Below are positions 30,473 to 38,806 of a stretch of 64,000 nt of DNA, piece after piece. The stretch spans positions 62,001 through 126,000 of the forward strand of contig NZ_JABFAO010000010.1 of assembly GCF_017168235.1 (NCBI RefSeq), given 5' to 3'. The notes below the pieces were generated by a model. It worked only from the letters and a program-made list of their open reading frames with translations, was not told the DNA's origin and made no database searches. How positions within the stretch are numbered: the stretch's first letter is position 1; every line of letters starts with the position of its first letter. The position numbers and the translations under genes were made by a program. Source of the stretch: Rhodococcus sp. KRD197 (GTDB taxonomy: Bacteria > Actinomycetota > Actinomycetes > Mycobacteriales > Mycobacteriaceae).

Positions 30473-31096
30473 TTACCCTCGTTCATTCCCGCTGCCAAGG
30501 CGGGACCTACTGGCGAGTAGTAACGAATCGATAGCGTTTCCGCTCTCGAGCTGTCGTACGCGTTGTTCGCACACTCGAATGTCGACGAAATCTCCCACGT
30601 CTGCAGCCAAATCATCTGGTGTGTAGAGGATTTCGGGGTCCTGCGGGCCACCCACCCCTTTCGTGATGTTGGCGGTGTGGTGACCCAGAATCATGAGGAT
30701 TCCGTCAGGTTTGAGGGCGCTGACTGCGGCGCGAATCACAGTTCGGCGTTGCTCGGCCGGTAGGTGGAGGTAGAGCACCAGGGCGAGGTCGTACTGCGGA
30801 TCGGGTGCGATCTCGGTCACATCGGCGTGTACCCAGGTCAACCGGTCACGTACCGATTTCGGGGCGCGCTCGGCAATTCGGTGCCCTTTTCTCAAGCCCA
30901 CGGCGGAGAAGTCCACTGCCGTGACCTCCCAGCCTCGAGTCGCCAGCCACAGCGCGTTCCGACCCTCGCCCGACGCGAGATCCAGCGCCCGTCCACGCGG
31001 CAATGCCGTCGCGAACTCGACCAGAACCTGATTCGGAGGTGCGCCGTAGACGAGATCGTGTGCCGAGTACTTCGCATCCCATGCTTCGGCGTCCAT
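30473..31096 (-). CDS. class I SAM-dependent methyltransferase (TehB-like)
   Basis: This 207-residue methyltransferase has SAM motif I as LDLASGEGRNALWLA (residues 39-53), then VTAVDFSAVGL, and a motif DLALVLYLHLPAEQ. The overall form resembles TehB/thiopurine-type small-molecule methyltransferases. The acceptor is unknown. ATG 31096 is preceded by CATACT at leaderless spacing. Its 3' end lies 80 bases upstream of fadE5 on the same strand, and one operator-like palindrome (30506) falls inside its last codons. It is divergent from the MarR gene. Confidence 0.82.
   Translation of the reverse strand: MDAEAWDAKYSAHDLVYGAPPNQVLVEFATALPRGRALDLASGEGRNALWLATRGWEVTAVDFSAVGLRKGHRIAERAPKSVRDRLTWVHADVTEIAPDPQYDLALVLYLHLPAEQRRTVIRAAVSALKPDGILMILGHHTANITKGVGGPQDPEILYTPDDLAADVGDFVDIRVCEQRVRQLESGNAIDSLLLASRSRLGSGNERG
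30506..30521. promoter_or_regulatory. palindromic operator-like site upstream of fadE5 (2)
   Basis: CCTACTGGCGAGTAGT lies within the end of the methyltransferase gene, 60 bases from the first site. It has the same CTACT...AGTAG half-sites. Its position inside coding DNA makes chance somewhat more likely. Confidence 0.55.
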
Positions 31097-31125
31097 GGTT
31101 CGAGTATGCGGCTTCGGGCGCACGA

Positions 31126-31138
31126 TAGCCTGTGCGGG
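31126..31138 (+). promoter_or_regulatory. -10 element deciding the MarR start
   Basis: TAGCCT (31126-31131) is followed by six bases and GTG 31138, which favours this leaderless start over the in-frame GTG at 31132. Confidence 0.5.
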
Positions 31139-31572
31139 TGAGCGACAAATCGGACATGCACCTGGCCAGGGACCTGGCGGTGTCGGCGATGCGACTCGTC
31201 CGACGACTCCGTCTGCGGCACGCCGGGGACACCGTTCCCGTGGCTCAGCTGTCGATTCTGACGACCATCCTTCGGGACGGTCCGATGACCACCGGCGAAC
31301 TCGCGATGCGAGAGCGGATCAAGCCGCCCTCGATCTCCAGGTCGTCACATGCGCTGGTGCAGATGGGCCTGCTGGAACGGGTTTCGCATGCCACCGACCG
31401 ACGCCAGGTGCTGCTGACGTTGACGGAGAGAGGTCGAATCATGGCGAGCGAGGACATCGCCGAACGGGAGCGGCTATTGGCCGATCAATTGGGTGCGCTC
31501 ACACCACAGCAGCGTGAAACCCTGGCCCGAGCTGCCGACATCGTGAACTCGATCGTCGAACGGGTCGAGTGA
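31138..31572 (+). CDS. MarR-family transcriptional regulator
   Basis: This 144-residue winged-helix regulator has VAQLSILTTILRDGPMTTGE, then a recognition helix with KPPSISRSSHALVQMGLLER and the wing residues DRRQVLLTLT. It binds DNA as a dimer and often responds to phenolic compounds. It is divergent from the methyltransferase gene (41 bases between starts), a usual arrangement for local autoregulation. No operator could be picked out with confidence. Confidence 0.9.
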   Translation: MSDKSDMHLARDLAVSAMRLVRRLRLRHAGDTVPVAQLSILTTILRDGPMTTGELAMRERIKPPSISRSSHALVQMGLLERVSHATDRRQVLLTLTERGRIMASEDIAERERLLADQLGALTPQQRETLARAADIVNSIVERVE

Positions 31573-31574
31573 AC

Positions 31575-31736
31575 CTATCGGTCGTGTTGGAGAGTCTCGT
31601 CGATCTCACTGGTGTCCCAGCACCGAGTGGAGCCCAGTTCCTCGGTGTCGGCACGCCTGGAGACGCGGCCGAGGACGACGGCAACCAGCAATGCCATCAC
31701 CATCCAGATCGCTGCGCCTATCAGTAGTACGGTCAC
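31575..31736 (-). CDS. small single-pass membrane protein (hypothetical)
   Basis: This 53-residue frame starts at GTG 31736: a hydrophobic helix (VLLIGAAIWMVMALLVAVVL) is followed by GRVSRRADTEELGS and an acidic tail ending ETLQHDR. A positive-inside flank and a clean polar tail make it look real, and it fills exactly the gap behind the MarR gene. No ribosome-binding site is clear and I recognise no family. Confidence 0.4.
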   Translation of the reverse strand: MTVLLIGAAIWMVMALLVAVVLGRVSRRADTEELGSTRCWDTSEIDETLQHDR

Positions 31737-31837
31737 AAAACGTTTTTAGCACTCAGCCCTGTGAAAAAGCTGCGAAAACGGTTTTTTCGATTGTTGCAAT
31801 ACAACGCTGGAAAGGTAACCGATCGGAAACGGTCGGC

Positions 31838-32485
31838 TCAGATGTACCGCTGCACGGCCCGGCGAAAACGACTGCCCGACGCGCACTTCTCCGCCACCGG
31901 CTGCAGGTCCTCGGCGTGATCGACGTCGCGGAGGACGGGCAGCAACCGGATCTCGGCGCCGAGGGCTTCGAGCGCAGCCCTCGTCTTTGCGCCGGTATCG
32001 GGCGTCGACATCGGAACATCGAGCAGTGCGCGGGCGAGTTCCGAGTTCGTCAAGCCGAGGCCCCACCAGCCGCCGTCCTCGGCCATGCCCAGCACGGAAC
32101 CCCCGCCGGAGAGGGCGGCAGCGGAGAAGTCGAGCAGCGCGGGCGTCACTTGCGGCGTGTCCATGCCGATCTGGAACACGGGCGCACCCGCGGCATCGGC
32201 GTGCGCATGCACCAGCCGCTCCGCGAACCCGTCGCCGCGCTGCTCCACCACGGTGTACGACGCGAATGCCGCCTGCAGTTCCTCACGCCTGCTCGCCTGG
32301 GCGAAGTCACCCGTCAGGGCGATGATCCGAGCCGAGAACTCGGCCGCAGCCACCGCGTCGAGGGTGTCCAACAGTGCAGCGGCGGCGATATCCGCGGCGG
32401 CCTCGTCGCCGAGTTTCGCCGCGAGGCGGGTCTTGGCCAGACCGGGCACAGGGGCTTTCGCGACGACGAGGGCAGTCACGTTCAC
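31838..32485 (-). CDS. DUF2064 GT-A-like transferase (Rv0540-like)
   Basis: This 215-residue protein has a nucleotidyl/glycosyl-transferase fold. It opens with KAPVPGLAKTRLA, the usual DUF2064 start, and contains QIGMDTPQVTPALLD (GxDxP) and EDGGWWGLGL. It resembles CofC/MobA-like enzymes, but the donor and acceptor are not known. GTG 32485 overlaps the GT2 stop as GTGA and GGAAGG precedes it. It is the last gene of the mtnP-epimerase-GT2 operon, the same order I recall for Rv0535-Rv0540. Confidence 0.87.
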   Translation of the reverse strand: MNVTALVVAKAPVPGLAKTRLAAKLGDEAAADIAAAALLDTLDAVAAAEFSARIIALTGDFAQASRREELQAAFASYTVVEQRGDGFAERLVHAHADAAGAPVFQIGMDTPQVTPALLDFSAAALSGGGSVLGMAEDGGWWGLGLTNSELARALLDVPMSTPDTGAKTRAALEALGAEIRLLPVLRDVDHAEDLQPVAEKCASGSRFRRAVQRYI

Positions 32486-33165
32486 GACAGAACCTTCCAG
32501 AAGTCTCGGACGGCGACGACGGTTCCCCTGACCGAGCCGGATACCTTGGACACGCCCGCGGTTCGGGGGTTGTAGGAGACGTCGAGTTCGACCACCGTCC
32601 ACCCGGCTCGCGCGGCGAGAACCAACAGTTCCAGCGGGTAGCCGGACCGGCGGTCCGTCACGCCCAGATCCAGGAGCGGCTGCCTGCGTACAGCGCGCAC
32701 GGCGCCGAGGTCGTGCACTGGCAGGCCGTACTTGGTGCGCAGGCGCATCGACAGAATCGCATTGCCGATGCGTGCGTGGAGCGGTGAGTGTCCCCGCGCG
32801 CGTCGGCCCACCACAAGATCTGCGTCGGTGAGGGCGGCGACCAGAGGTGGTAGGTCCTGCGGGTCCATCGAACCGTCGCCATCGAGGACGCAGACCACCT
32901 CCGTGTCGGCCGCGACCACCCCGGCGTGGACCGCCGAACCGTACCCGGGGGTCTCCTCTCGAATCACGCCTACTCCGAGCTGCGTTGCCACCGCAGCTGT
33001 CTCGTCCGTGGAGTTGTTGTCCACGACGATCACGCGGTAGCCCTCGGGCACGCGAGCAAGTACGCCGGGCAGCGACCCGGCCTCGTTCATACACGGAAGG
33101 ACGACCGTGACCGCATTCGGTTCAAACATGGGGCGCGGTTCAAACATGGGGCGCGGTTCAAACAC
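32482..33165 (-). CDS. GT2 glycosyltransferase, dolichol-phosphate-mannose-synthase type
   Basis: This protein of about 227 residues has the GT2 pattern TVVLPCMNEAGSLPGVLARV, VIVVDNNSTDETA, then VVCVLDGDGSMDP with the metal-binding DxD, and a C-terminal RRSGYPLELLVLAARAGW. It has no membrane helices. It would load a sugar onto a polyprenyl phosphate or attach it to an envelope lipid. The start is ambiguous because an 18-bp triplet repeat supplies GTG 33165, ATG 33147 and ATG 33129 in frame; the first overlaps the epimerase stop and is used here. Confidence 0.87.
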   Translation of the reverse strand: MFEPRPMFEPRPMFEPNAVTVVLPCMNEAGSLPGVLARVPEGYRVIVVDNNSTDETAAVATQLGVGVIREETPGYGSAVHAGVVAADTEVVCVLDGDGSMDPQDLPPLVAALTDADLVVGRRARGHSPLHARIGNAILSMRLRTKYGLPVHDLGAVRAVRRQPLLDLGVTDRRSGYPLELLVLAARAGWTVVELDVSYNPRTAGVSKVSGSVRGTVVAVRDFWKVLS

Positions 33166-33172
33166 GGGGCGC
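33119..33172. repeat. three 18-bp tandem repeats at the GT2 start
   Basis: Units 33119-33136, 33137-33154 and 33155-33172 are identical except for one base (ATG becomes GTG in the first translated unit). In the GT2 frame they read VFEPRP, MFEPRP, MFEPNA. The first translated unit also contains the epimerase stop codon. Confidence 0.9.
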
Positions 33173-34204
33173 ACCGGTGCCCTCGGCGTCGCGCAGTGGT
33201 GCGGTAGCGAACTCGCGAAGTCCCTCGACCGGACCGATGGTCGCACGAAATCCCAGCACTGTGTGGGCACGTTCGGGGCTCGCGACGATGTGTCGTACGT
33301 CGCCGGAGCGGTACTTACCGGTGATCTCGGGGGAAGGTCCGTTGCACGCCTCGGACAGGGTGGCGGCTACCTCACCGATGGTGATCGGGTGTCCGGACGA
33401 GACATTCAAGGCAGTGAATCCGGGCAAGTTGGCTTCGATGGACCGGACGTTGGCGGCGGCGATGTCCTGCACGTGCACGAAATCACGGGCCTGCTTGCCG
33501 TCCTCGTACACCTGCGGAGCCAACCCGCATTCCAGTGATGACCGGAACATCGCGGCCACCCCGGAATACGGTGTGTTGCGTGGCATGTGCGGACCGTACA
33601 CATTGTGGTACCGCAATGCAGTCACCGATCCGCCGGTGGCCAAGGACCATGCGAGAGCGTAATTCTCCTGTGCCAGTTTGCTTGCCGCGTAGGTGCTTCG
33701 CGGTTGCAGCGGAGAGTCCTCCTCGACCAGCGTCCACTCCAAGGCATCCCCGGTTTCCGGATCGGTGTTGTCGAAGTGGCCCTCGGCGAGACCGGTCCGG
33801 GGGCCGGGAACGACGATGTCGCCGGCGGTGTTTCGGTACCTACCTTCGCCGTAGACCACCATCGACGAGGCCAACACCAGCCGTCGGCACCCGGTTTCGG
33901 CCATCGCCGCCAACAGCACGGCCGTGCCGAAATCGTTGTGGCTGGCATAGGCCGGTGCGTCGGCGGCATCGACACCTGCCCCGACCACGGCCGCCTGATG
34001 ACAGACCACGTCGACGCCGCCGAGGAGTTGGACGAGCGCGTCGTGATCGCGGACGTCGGCTCGGATGATCCCGTCCATGGCGTCGATCGGACCGTGGGCG
34101 GAAGCGAGAAGCGCGTCGATGCCGATCACCTCGTGGTCGGGCGATAGGGCCGAGCGGATATGGCGGCCGATGAATCCCGCTGCGCCGGTGAGGAGTATGC
34201 GCAT
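33158..34204 (-). CDS. NAD-dependent sugar epimerase/dehydratase (GalE3-like)
   Basis: This 348-residue extended SDR has ILLTGAAGFIGRHI at the N-terminus (GxxGxxG). The catalytic set is the Ser of LASSMVVYG and the Tyr/Lys of STYAASKLAQE. The motif ALRYHNVYGPHMPRNTPYSG matches nucleotide-sugar 4-epimerases. ATG 34204 shares its A with the mtnP stop (TGATG), indicating coupling. The product likely feeds the GT2 enzyme encoded next. The substrate (UDP- or GDP-sugar) cannot be set by eye. Confidence 0.88.
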   Translation of the reverse strand: MRILLTGAAGFIGRHIRSALSPDHEVIGIDALLASAHGPIDAMDGIIRADVRDHDALVQLLGGVDVVCHQAAVVGAGVDAADAPAYASHNDFGTAVLLAAMAETGCRRLVLASSMVVYGEGRYRNTAGDIVVPGPRTGLAEGHFDNTDPETGDALEWTLVEEDSPLQPRSTYAASKLAQENYALAWSLATGGSVTALRYHNVYGPHMPRNTPYSGVAAMFRSSLECGLAPQVYEDGKQARDFVHVQDIAAANVRSIEANLPGFTALNVSSGHPITIGEVAATLSEACNGPSPEITGKYRSGDVRHIVASPERAHTVLGFRATIGPVEGLREFATAPLRDAEGTGAPRV

Positions 34205-35004
34205 CAGGGCAGCTCGATCGGGAGATCGACGCCCTCGTGCACCCGGCACGACTCGCACGGTCCCATGAGGGCGGCGTCGATGGCCGCGCGAACGAGCGCT
34301 TTCAGTGGCTCGATGTTCTTCTGGAACTCAGCGAACACGTCCACGGCGCGTACACCCTGACCGGCCTCGATTCCGGCGTCGAGGTCGGTGACGAGTGCGA
34401 TCGGGGTGTAGCAGAGCTCGAGCTCGCGGGCCAGGACGGCCTCGGGGTGACCGGTCATGTTCACCAACGTCCAGCCCTGCCGGGCGAACCATTGGCTTTC
34501 CGCGCGGGTCGAGAAGCGTGGGCCTTCGACCACCACCATCGTCCCACCGTCGACGACGCCGTCCTGCAGGGCCGCCCCGCGAAGCTCGTGGCAGTAGGGA
34601 TCGGCGAATTCTACGTGCACGCCGCCTTCTTCGAAGTACGTCTGATTGCGTCCGCTGGTGCGGTCCACGAGCTGATCCGGGATCACCACGGTGCCCGGAC
34701 CGTACTCGGGTACGAGACTGCCGACTGCACAGGGAGCGAAAACCCGTTGCACACCGAGCATCCGAAGCGCCCACATGTTGGCGCGGTATGGAAGGGTGTG
34801 CGGCGAATACTCGTGCCGGGCACCGTGCCGAGGCAGGAACGCGACGCTGCGACCGTTGACGTCGCCGATAGTGATGTCGCCACTGGTGGGTCCATATGGC
34901 GTCTCGAGCGAGACAGTTCGGGCATCGGCGGAGAAGAACGAGTAGAAGCCGCTGCCCCCGATCACGGCGACATCGGCTCGGTGTTGCGTTGTCATGGCCT
35001 GCAT
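34204..35004 (-). CDS. mtnP: S-methyl-5'-thioadenosine phosphorylase
   Basis: This 266-residue phosphorylase of the PNP/MTAP family has VIGGSGFYSF, FLPRHGARHEYSPH with phosphate-binding residues, VEGPRFSTRAESQWF and NMTGHPEAVLARELELCY. It cleaves 5'-methylthioadenosine to adenine and methylthioribose-1-phosphate in methionine salvage. The His in MTGHPE is the variant usual in actinobacteria, whereas animal MTAPs have Met or Ala here, so some relaxed purine specificity is possible. ATG 35004 is used (an ATG at 34995 is possible). It heads the operon and is divergent from the membrane-protein gene. Confidence 0.92.
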   Translation of the reverse strand: MQAMTTQHRADVAVIGGSGFYSFFSADARTVSLETPYGPTSGDITIGDVNGRSVAFLPRHGARHEYSPHTLPYRANMWALRMLGVQRVFAPCAVGSLVPEYGPGTVVIPDQLVDRTSGRNQTYFEEGGVHVEFADPYCHELRGAALQDGVVDGGTMVVVEGPRFSTRAESQWFARQGWTLVNMTGHPEAVLARELELCYTPIALVTDLDAGIEAGQGVRAVDVFAEFQKNIEPLKALVRAAIDAALMGPCESCRVHEGVDLPIELP

Positions 35005-35054
35005 TGTTCCGCCCTCTTCTATGCTGAGCATCGTCACAATCGTTTCGACGTTAG

Positions 35055-36380
35055 GTGAACGCTATCCGCTATTGGAGAGAGTCTCTCGCTGCCGTATTGG
35101 CTGTGGCCCTCGTGGCGGTCGCGTTCGTCGTGCCGTACCTGGGCAACGAGCTGATCACCCCCATCATCAACAGGACACCGCAGCAGGTGCGTGATTTTGC
35201 CGACGCTGCACCGCTTTTCGGGTTCCGTGAGATTCACTTCGGCTGGGGCACCCCGTTCGCGGTCCTCATCGCCGTGGCCGGTGTGCTGTGGGGGCCCGAA
35301 TTGGCACGCAGGTTGCCGTGGCGACGGTTGCTGCTGGTGGTGTGGGCGACGTCCGCTGCTTGGGCGATGTCGCTGGCGATGGTCGACGGGTGGCGACGCG
35401 GATTCGTCGACCGGTTGACCTCCAACGACGAGTACCTGCACGAGGTCCCGAGCATCACCGACATCCCGGCGACCCTGAGCGAGTTCTCCAGCAGAATCCT
35501 CGACTTCCAACCCGATTCGTGGACCACGCACGTCTCCGGTCACCCACCTGGCGCCCTGCTGACGTTCGTGTGGCTCGATCGAATCGGCCTCGGCGGGGGA
35601 GCCTGGGCGTCGGGACTGTCCGTGCTCGTCGGCTCCAGCGCCGCAGCCGCGGTCCTCGTCGCGGTCCGGGCTCTCGGCGACGAGAGCATGGCCCGTCGAG
35701 CAGCGCCGTTCGTCACGTTGGCACCGACGGCGATCTGGATCGCTGCCTCGGCAGATGCGTTCTTCATGGGAGTCGTGGCCTGGGGTATCGCGCTGCTCGC
35801 GGTCTCGACGACCAAGTACCTGTGGCCGGCGTCGATCGGGGCGGGGGTGCTGCTCGGTTTCGGGATCCACCTCAACTACGGGCTCGTGCTGATGGGGCTG
35901 CCGGCGGTGGCGGTGCTGATCGCTGCTCGCACGGCGAAACCGATGATCGGGGCCGTCATCGGCGCTCTGATCGTCACCGCGATCTTCTCCGCGTACGGGT
36001 TCTGGTGGTTCGACGGCTACGAGTTGGTCAAGGAGCGGTACTACCAGGGCATCGCGACGGATCGGCCGTTCGCATACTGGGGTTGGGCCAACATCGCGGC
36101 TCTTTTCTGCGCGGTCGGTGTCGCTGTACCCGCCGCGTTCCCGCGCATCTTCACCCGGATTGCGCCGATCAACCTGTTGGTGATCGGCGCCATCGCTGCC
36201 GTCACTGCCGCGGATCTGAGTCAGCTGAGTAAGGCCGAGGTGGAGCGAATCTGGTTGCCGTTCGCGATGTGGATGCTGCTCGCGCCCGCGGTGTTGCCCG
36301 AGCGCACCCACAGGTTCTGGCTCGCTCTGCAAGTGACGGCGGCGCTGGCGATCAATCATCTGCTGTTCACGAACTGGTGA
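35055..36380 (+). CDS. polytopic membrane protein (Rv0541c-like, GT-C-type topology)
   Basis: This 441-residue protein has about eleven membrane helices and a large extracytoplasmic loop between the early helices (FVDRLTSNDEYLHEVPSITD). WTTHVSGHPPGALLTFVWLD contains the conserved SGHPPG. That arrangement resembles GT-C mannosyl/arabinosyltransferases using polyprenyl-phosphate sugars, but no family-defining motif was certain. It starts at GTG 35055. The gene is divergent from mtnP, matching the mycobacterial order, and its 3' end overlaps the opposing methyltransferase gene by 14 bases. Confidence 0.78.
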   Translation: MNAIRYWRESLAAVLAVALVAVAFVVPYLGNELITPIINRTPQQVRDFADAAPLFGFREIHFGWGTPFAVLIAVAGVLWGPELARRLPWRRLLLVVWATSAAWAMSLAMVDGWRRGFVDRLTSNDEYLHEVPSITDIPATLSEFSSRILDFQPDSWTTHVSGHPPGALLTFVWLDRIGLGGGAWASGLSVLVGSSAAAAVLVAVRALGDESMARRAAPFVTLAPTAIWIAASADAFFMGVVAWGIALLAVSTTKYLWPASIGAGVLLGFGIHLNYGLVLMGLPAVAVLIAARTAKPMIGAVIGALIVTAIFSAYGFWWFDGYELVKERYYQGIATDRPFAYWGWANIAALFCAVGVAVPAAFPRIFTRIAPINLLVIGAIAAVTAADLSQLSKAEVERIWLPFAMWMLLAPAVLPERTHRFWLALQVTAALAINHLLFTNW

Positions 36381-37032
36381 GCGCCGCGTTCTCCATGCGC
36401 GCAAAGTACCTGCCGTGCAGGGGAACGATGTCGACGACGGTGAGGCCGGCGGCGCGGGCCAGGTCGGTTGTCGCGTCGACGCTGACGCTGGCCCACGCAA
36501 ACCAGTCACCTGCCATGGTCTCGGTCTCCCAGCGCACGGTCTTGGGCTGCACCAGTGCAGCCCCCGGGCCGTCGACTTCGGCGATGACCGCGCCGTCGGG
36601 GCGAATGAGTTCGGCTGCTCGGCGCAGGAGCCGAACCGGATCGCCGCCGATGCCGATATTGCCGTCGGCGAGCAACACGCATTCCCATTCTCCGGCGTTG
36701 GGCAGTGGTTCGAACAGATCCCGAAGTACCGCTCGGCCGCCGCGACCGACCGTCATGTCGACCGCCTCGCGTGAGGTGTCGACGCCCAGTGCTGAGATGC
36801 CGCGTCGTACGAGTCCTTCGGTGAGACGGCCGGGGCCGCAACCGAGGTCGAGGGTGGAGCCCGAACAGTGGCCGAGCAGGGACGCATCGACAGCACGATC
36901 TTCGATGCTCGACGCCTCGCCGCCCATCCACCGGGCGATGGGGAGAGCTTCGCGGGACCCGTCGGCGTGACCCATCCAGCAGGGGAGTCCGGCGGAGGCG
37001 CGGCGGAACATCTCGTCGGCCGTCACGGTCAT
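36367..37032 (-). CDS. SAM-dependent methyltransferase in the Mo-oxidoreductase operon
   Basis: This 221-residue class I methyltransferase has motif I as LDLGCGPGRLTEGL (residues 62-75), then LGVDTSREAVDM and CVLLADGNIGIGGDP, where the usual acidic motif II lies. The acceptor is unknown. ATG 37032 overlaps the stop of the preceding membrane-protein gene as ATGA, so it is the last member of a coupled operon. Its 3' end overlaps the convergent membrane-protein gene. Confidence 0.83.
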   Translation of the reverse strand: MTVTADEMFRRASAGLPCWMGHADGSREALPIARWMGGEASSIEDRAVDASLLGHCSGSTLDLGCGPGRLTEGLVRRGISALGVDTSREAVDMTVGRGGRAVLRDLFEPLPNAGEWECVLLADGNIGIGGDPVRLLRRAAELIRPDGAVIAEVDGPGAALVQPKTVRWETETMAGDWFAWASVSVDATTDLARAAGLTVVDIVPLHGRYFARMENAALTSS

Positions 37033-37523
37033 GTCCGTCTCCTGAGCAGTGAAATGCGGGCAACGTAGATGAGCGCGCTGACCCCGAACAGGCATGCCGT
37101 GAGCGCGAGCCACCGGCCGAGGTATGGATCTTGCGTCAGTCCCGTTGCCGCGGTGAATGTTACCTCCCCCTGACCGATGATGCCGGGGAAGAACAGCGCG
37201 AAGGTCAGTGCCGTTCCCAGGGCGGGAACACGAATGTAGTTGAGCGGGGATATCGATGCTTGCAGCTGGGGTACGCGTCCGCGGACAGCGATCAGCCCGG
37301 TCTTCAGCGATCGGTCCGCGAGGGCGTAGAGCGGGAAGAGAAGTAGGTCGTGGGCGAGGACGGCTCCGACGAACCAGACCCCGATGGACTGCCACCACAC
37401 ATCGCGATTCCAGAAGGTCTGTATGCCGGCCACGTGCACCACGTATCCCACCAGTGCGAAGGCGAAGCCCATGGTGAGCAGGTGCAAAGGGTGTGCGCCG
37501 TAGAACCGGGCGAAAGCTCTCAT
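37029..37523 (-). CDS. four-helix membrane protein of unknown function
   Basis: This 164-residue protein has four hydrophobic segments (HLLTMGFAFALVGYVVHVAG, IGVWFVGAVLAHDLLLFPLY, VPALGTALTFALFFPGII, WLALTACLFGVSALIYVARI). It has conserved-looking basic loops, including SPLNYIRVPALG. No catalytic or metal-binding motif is obvious apart from His and Asp in LAHDLLLFPLYAL. ATG 37523 shares bases with the oxidoreductase stop (TGATG). The coupling suggests an accessory or electron-transfer role for the oxidoreductase, but that is inference. Confidence 0.72.
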   Translation of the reverse strand: MRAFARFYGAHPLHLLTMGFAFALVGYVVHVAGIQTFWNRDVWWQSIGVWFVGAVLAHDLLLFPLYALADRSLKTGLIAVRGRVPQLQASISPLNYIRVPALGTALTFALFFPGIIGQGEVTFTAATGLTQDPYLGRWLALTACLFGVSALIYVARISLLRRRT

Positions 37524-38770
37524 CACACCCGCCTGAACTCGATGGAACGGACCCACTTCGTGTTGCGGACACCTGGAAGCGCGGGAACGATGATCCGCGC
37601 CGGGTAGCCGTGGTCGGCCGAGAGGTCGACGCCGTTGACCTTCAATGCCAACAGCGAATCGGGGTGTAGTACCTGGTTGGACTGCAGCTCACCCTGGCGG
37701 AAGGGGCCGTTCTCCTCGATCGAGGTCACCTGTGCCGAAACGAGATTCGCGACGCCGGCCAGCGAGGCGAGGTCACGAAGTCGAACGCCGGTCCAGGTCT
37801 GCGTCGTCGACCATCCTTCGACGCAGGCGATGGGAAGTACGGCGGTGTGCTGAGGCATGCGTAGCAGTTCCTCGCGGCTGAGGATTGTCGGGCTGGAGCC
37901 GCCGGTGAGGTCGAGCGTCCAGTCTGCGCCGGTGTCCTTCTCGGATATCTGCGCGGCCACGGCTGTCCTGTTGACCTGAAAGTCGTTGGGGCCGTCGCCG
38001 TAAGATCTACCTCGGGGTAGCAGAAGGGCGGCATTGCGGAGGAAACCTCCGGTGGTCTGCCCGACGGTGAGGACCCCGACGAACAGCGCACCTCCTCCGA
38101 CGAGTGCCAACGCCCCTCTGCGGCTGATCGTCGGCTCCGACGGATCGTCGGCGATGAGGTCCGAGGTGCCGCTCTCCTGCTCGAACTGCTTCTCCTGCAG
38201 AACTTGCATCAACGAGCGACCGCGCAGAGTGCGAATCATCAACGGTGTTTTCAGGCAAGCGTGGCTGACGAACCCGGCAATGAAAACCCAGGCGCCCCAG
38301 TAGTGGGCGGTGTAGAAGCTGAAGCCGAAGATGTAGTCGTACTGAATGTTGAGTACGCCGGTGACGATCTCGAACAGAATGCCGCCGACCAGAGCGATCA
38401 ACGTCAGGCGCTCGAGCGCCTGCGCCGGCGATCGAATCGGCGGCGTGCTGAACAGTTTCGGGATGACCGACCAGAGCTTGGCCAGCACGATCGGAATCAG
38501 CACGAGTCCGAGGCCGACGTGTAGTCCCTGGGTGAGGCGATAGAGCCACGCTGGGTCTGTGGGCCAATCGAATTGCGGGAGCCGCAACCAACCGACGTCG
38601 GCAGGCATGGCTTGGCCGAACTGCGGACCGTACGCGATGTAGGACAGCAGGCCGGTGACCGTGACGATGGGAAGACCCACGAGCAGTACGGCGCCGAGGA
38701 TCGAGGTGAACCATGGACCCCGCAGAGGGCTGCGAAAGCGGGCAGAACGCGCCCGGGCGCGAGTAGTCAC
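37523..38770 (-). CDS. membrane-anchored molybdopterin oxidoreductase (sulfite oxidase fold)
   Basis: This 415-residue protein combines an N-terminal cytochrome b561-like membrane part (residues 22-200, four helices with several His, e.g. LTQGLHVGLGLV and FVSHACLKTPL) with a C-terminal oxidoreductase-molybdopterin domain. TISRRGALALVGGGALFVG is a Tat-like RR segment that heads the extracytoplasmic domain. PIACVEGWST carries the cysteine that ligates molybdenum, and LSADHGYPARIIVP is the usual family ending. YedY-type enzymes of this fold reduce methionine sulfoxide in the envelope. It starts at GTG 38770. Confidence 0.9.
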   Translation of the reverse strand: MTTRARARSARFRSPLRGPWFTSILGAVLLVGLPIVTVTGLLSYIAYGPQFGQAMPADVGWLRLPQFDWPTDPAWLYRLTQGLHVGLGLVLIPIVLAKLWSVIPKLFSTPPIRSPAQALERLTLIALVGGILFEIVTGVLNIQYDYIFGFSFYTAHYWGAWVFIAGFVSHACLKTPLMIRTLRGRSLMQVLQEKQFEQESGTSDLIADDPSEPTISRRGALALVGGGALFVGVLTVGQTTGGFLRNAALLLPRGRSYGDGPNDFQVNRTAVAAQISEKDTGADWTLDLTGGSSPTILSREELLRMPQHTAVLPIACVEGWSTTQTWTGVRLRDLASLAGVANLVSAQVTSIEENGPFRQGELQSNQVLHPDSLLALKVNGVDLSADHGYPARIIVPALPGVRNTKWVRSIEFRRV

Positions 38771-38806
38771 TTTCGGTGACGCTCGCGCCCGGGCATGTTC
38801 GACACT

